Shown here: one piece after another, positions 62,665-64,000 of the stretch
Layout: every line of letters starts with the position of its first letter
How positions within the stretch are numbered: position 1 is the first letter of the stretch
Position numbers and translations under genes: made by a program
From: Nemertoderma westbladi
Lineage: Eukaryota; Xenacoelomorpha; Nemertodermatida; Nemertodermatidae
DNA: 64,000 bases
Reading direction: 5' to 3'
Assembly: GCA_032718475.1 (NCBI GenBank)
Contig: JAUCBJ010009048.1
Span: forward strand, 1-64,000
Notes under the pieces: model-generated
Database searches by the model: none
What the model was told of the DNA's origin: nothing
The model's input: the letters and a program-made list of their open reading frames with translations, nothing else

Positions 62665-63807
62665 ATGGCCTCAGGTTCCACCTCTGCTGCGATTTGTACT
62701 AAGAAGCACTGTCTTCATATAAAGAATGACGTTTTGGCGTATCTTTGGACATCTCACATTAAGGGTTACACGAGAGATAGCACCGTGGCTATAGTCCAAT
62801 CATGGCCGAAGTTTTCAGACGCTACTCTTAAAGAGGCTAAACAGGTTATTATTAATCTGATCCCTACATCTGATAGAAACAAGGCGAAACAGGGGTTTGT
62901 CAAATCTCGACAAAGTGGCGATTCTCTGCGACGTCTATTAATTCAAGATATTCTGGATATCTTCGATTACCCAGGATATGTTGAAGCTAACAGCTCGGAA
63001 GAGCTTGTAACTGAGTTTATCCCAAGCGATATTACGGTCCTTCCGCCGTTTTCCCTGTGCGAGTCAGATACTGCGCTGCTTCTGCACATGGTGAGCCGTC
63101 TTCAGGATCGTTTAGCGATCGTAGAGGGAATCTGTACTCCGCAGAACCCATCGGTTCCTACGACAACGGCCTTGACGAGGACGAACAGTTTGATCGGTCC
63201 AGTTGCCAATAATAGTCAGAAAACTTACTCGGATGCTGCCCGTAGTGGGGGACCTGTGGGTGCACCTCGTAACGTTACAGCTGACGTCATTGTCTGTCCC
63301 ACGGACGACGATTCCAATAACGGTTTCATAGTTGTTGGCCACGATGGGCGCCATCGCCCAATTAAACCCCCAAGGGCGGCTGCTGGTACTACGGTATCTG
63401 CAAAATCGGGACCATCTCACAACCAGCAACTCTCAAGGAAGTATATTCGCAGGAAATTCGTACAGGGTTCTTCTCAGACTACGGCATTTCCTACTTTTCA
63501 ACCCATAAGGAAGCTCTACCTTACTGGGTGTGGACCAGATGTAGAGGCATCTGTCATCGAGAAGTACGTCAAGGAATCGTTTGATTTTTCCATCACCGCT
63601 GAGCGCATTAACCGGGAGAGTAACCAAGCCTCGTTTATTCTCAGCTGCTCTAACGACACCGATCGTGATCGACTTATGGATGGTTCCTCCTGGCCACGGA
63701 ATGCAAGAATTAATAAATATTTCCCACCCAGGTTTTCTGGTACTAGGGAAGGCCGGGTCTCAGAGAGAGTTTCAGATGGAGCTTCGGCTACATCTGCTAA
63801 TATTTAA
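62665..63807 (+). CDS. LINE ORF1-like RNA-binding protein (380 aa)
   Basis: The frame is intact, from the first ATG to TAA. The N-terminal 140 residues are helical and basic (IKGYTRDSTVAIVQSWPKFS, ATLKEAKQVIINLI) and resemble the N-terminal domain of ORF1 proteins from CR1/jockey-type LINEs. A linker rich in Ser, Thr and Pro (160-270) includes QKTYSDAARSGGPVG, a common ORF1 linker motif. The last 90 residues (LYLTGCGPDVEASVIEKYVK...INRESNQASFILSC...FPPRFSG) look like an RRM-type or Pre-C2HC-like RNA-binding domain. The GC content is higher than in the flanks. The matching ORF2 should begin beyond the right edge, so only the 5' part of the element is in view. A domesticated ORF1 is possible. 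Confidence 0.7.
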   Translation: MASGSTSAAICTKKHCLHIKNDVLAYLWTSHIKGYTRDSTVAIVQSWPKFSDATLKEAKQVIINLIPTSDRNKAKQGFVKSRQSGDSLRRLLIQDILDIFDYPGYVEANSSEELVTEFIPSDITVLPPFSLCESDTALLLHMVSRLQDRLAIVEGICTPQNPSVPTTTALTRTNSLIGPVANNSQKTYSDAARSGGPVGAPRNVTADVIVCPTDDDSNNGFIVVGHDGRHRPIKPPRAAAGTTVSAKSGPSHNQQLSRKYIRRKFVQGSSQTTAFPTFQPIRKLYLTGCGPDVEASVIEKYVKESFDFSITAERINRESNQASFILSCSNDTDRDRLMDGSSWPRNARINKYFPPRFSGTREGRVSERVSDGASATSANI

Positions 63808-64000
63808 ATGCAGTTATCATCTCGATATGCCCAGTTGGTTTCTTTATAATTACATACACTTGTTTTTTTATAAGTTTCCTTCATTTGCAATTCACTTGTA
63901 GATAAATATTTTCCGGTATATGATATATATATATATAATTTTTGCCTACTTTTACTAATTATGGTTTTTGTGTTTTTTGCAATTTTTACATTTGTATATA
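63808..64000. other. Sequence downstream of the ORF1 frame
   Basis: AT-rich with a (TA)n run. No ORF2 start is visible before the window ends. Confidence 0.5.

Overview
This is animal nuclear DNA: AT-rich, with GT-AG introns, vertebrate-like gene families and a heavy load of eukaryotic transposons and satellites. A cilium-associated gene (DLEC1/CFAP81), a nucleoside transporter and an RNase P/MRP subunit point to a ciliated metazoan. The repeat style (many ACCGGT and TAGGCCTA palindromes, poly-G/C tracts, APE-type LINEs, tRNA-derived SINEs) suggests a marine invertebrate, perhaps a deuterostome; the lineage is only a guess.

Layout. 0.3-1.3 kb: an unrecognised 354-aa ORF (-) next to nested inverted repeats. 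2.2-4.2 kb: a (TCGG)n array, a 96-bp minisatellite and a dead reverse transcriptase. 4.5-5.8 kb: an internally duplicated C2H2 zinc-finger gene (-). 7.5-8.1 kb: an intronless RPP25/RPP25L (Alba) gene (+). 8.7-16.6 kb: LINE relics, a 43-bp minisatellite and a 24-bp satellite that is split by a full-length LINE with an intact 1075-aa ORF and 33-bp target duplications. 16.7-19.0 kb: a TTAA-flanked non-autonomous element. 19.4-25.3 kb: a 32-bp satellite and then an intronless 1761-aa DLEC1/CFAP81 ORF (-). 26.2-29.8 kb: an RT relic and an unrelated 32-bp satellite of about 95 copies. 30.3-34.8 kb: a bicistronic LINE (-). 35.0-39.6 kb: a terminal fragment and then a complete 4,049-bp DNA transposon with inverted repeats and a 6-bp target duplication, carrying a DDE integrase gene facing a HECT ubiquitin-ligase gene. 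41.7-56.1 kb: six exons of an SLC28 concentrative nucleoside transporter (+), with introns full of transposons. 56.5-58.8 kb: two TTAA elements joined tail to tail. 58.8-59.5 kb: a GC-rich RT-associated relic. 61.2-62.1 kb: SINEs between perfect 104-bp repeats. 62.7-63.8 kb: a LINE ORF1 whose ORF2 should lie beyond the window.

The host genes (zinc finger, RPP25-like, DLEC1, SLC28) do not form a functional cluster. Mobile elements and satellites account for most of the rest. The item most worth following up is the integrase plus HECT transposon at 35,562-39,610. Its boundaries can be read to the base, and each of its two genes carries a single in-frame TGA. Further points of interest are the satellite-inserted LINE, the intronless DLEC1, and the TTAA family with palindrome-bearing internal sub-repeats.
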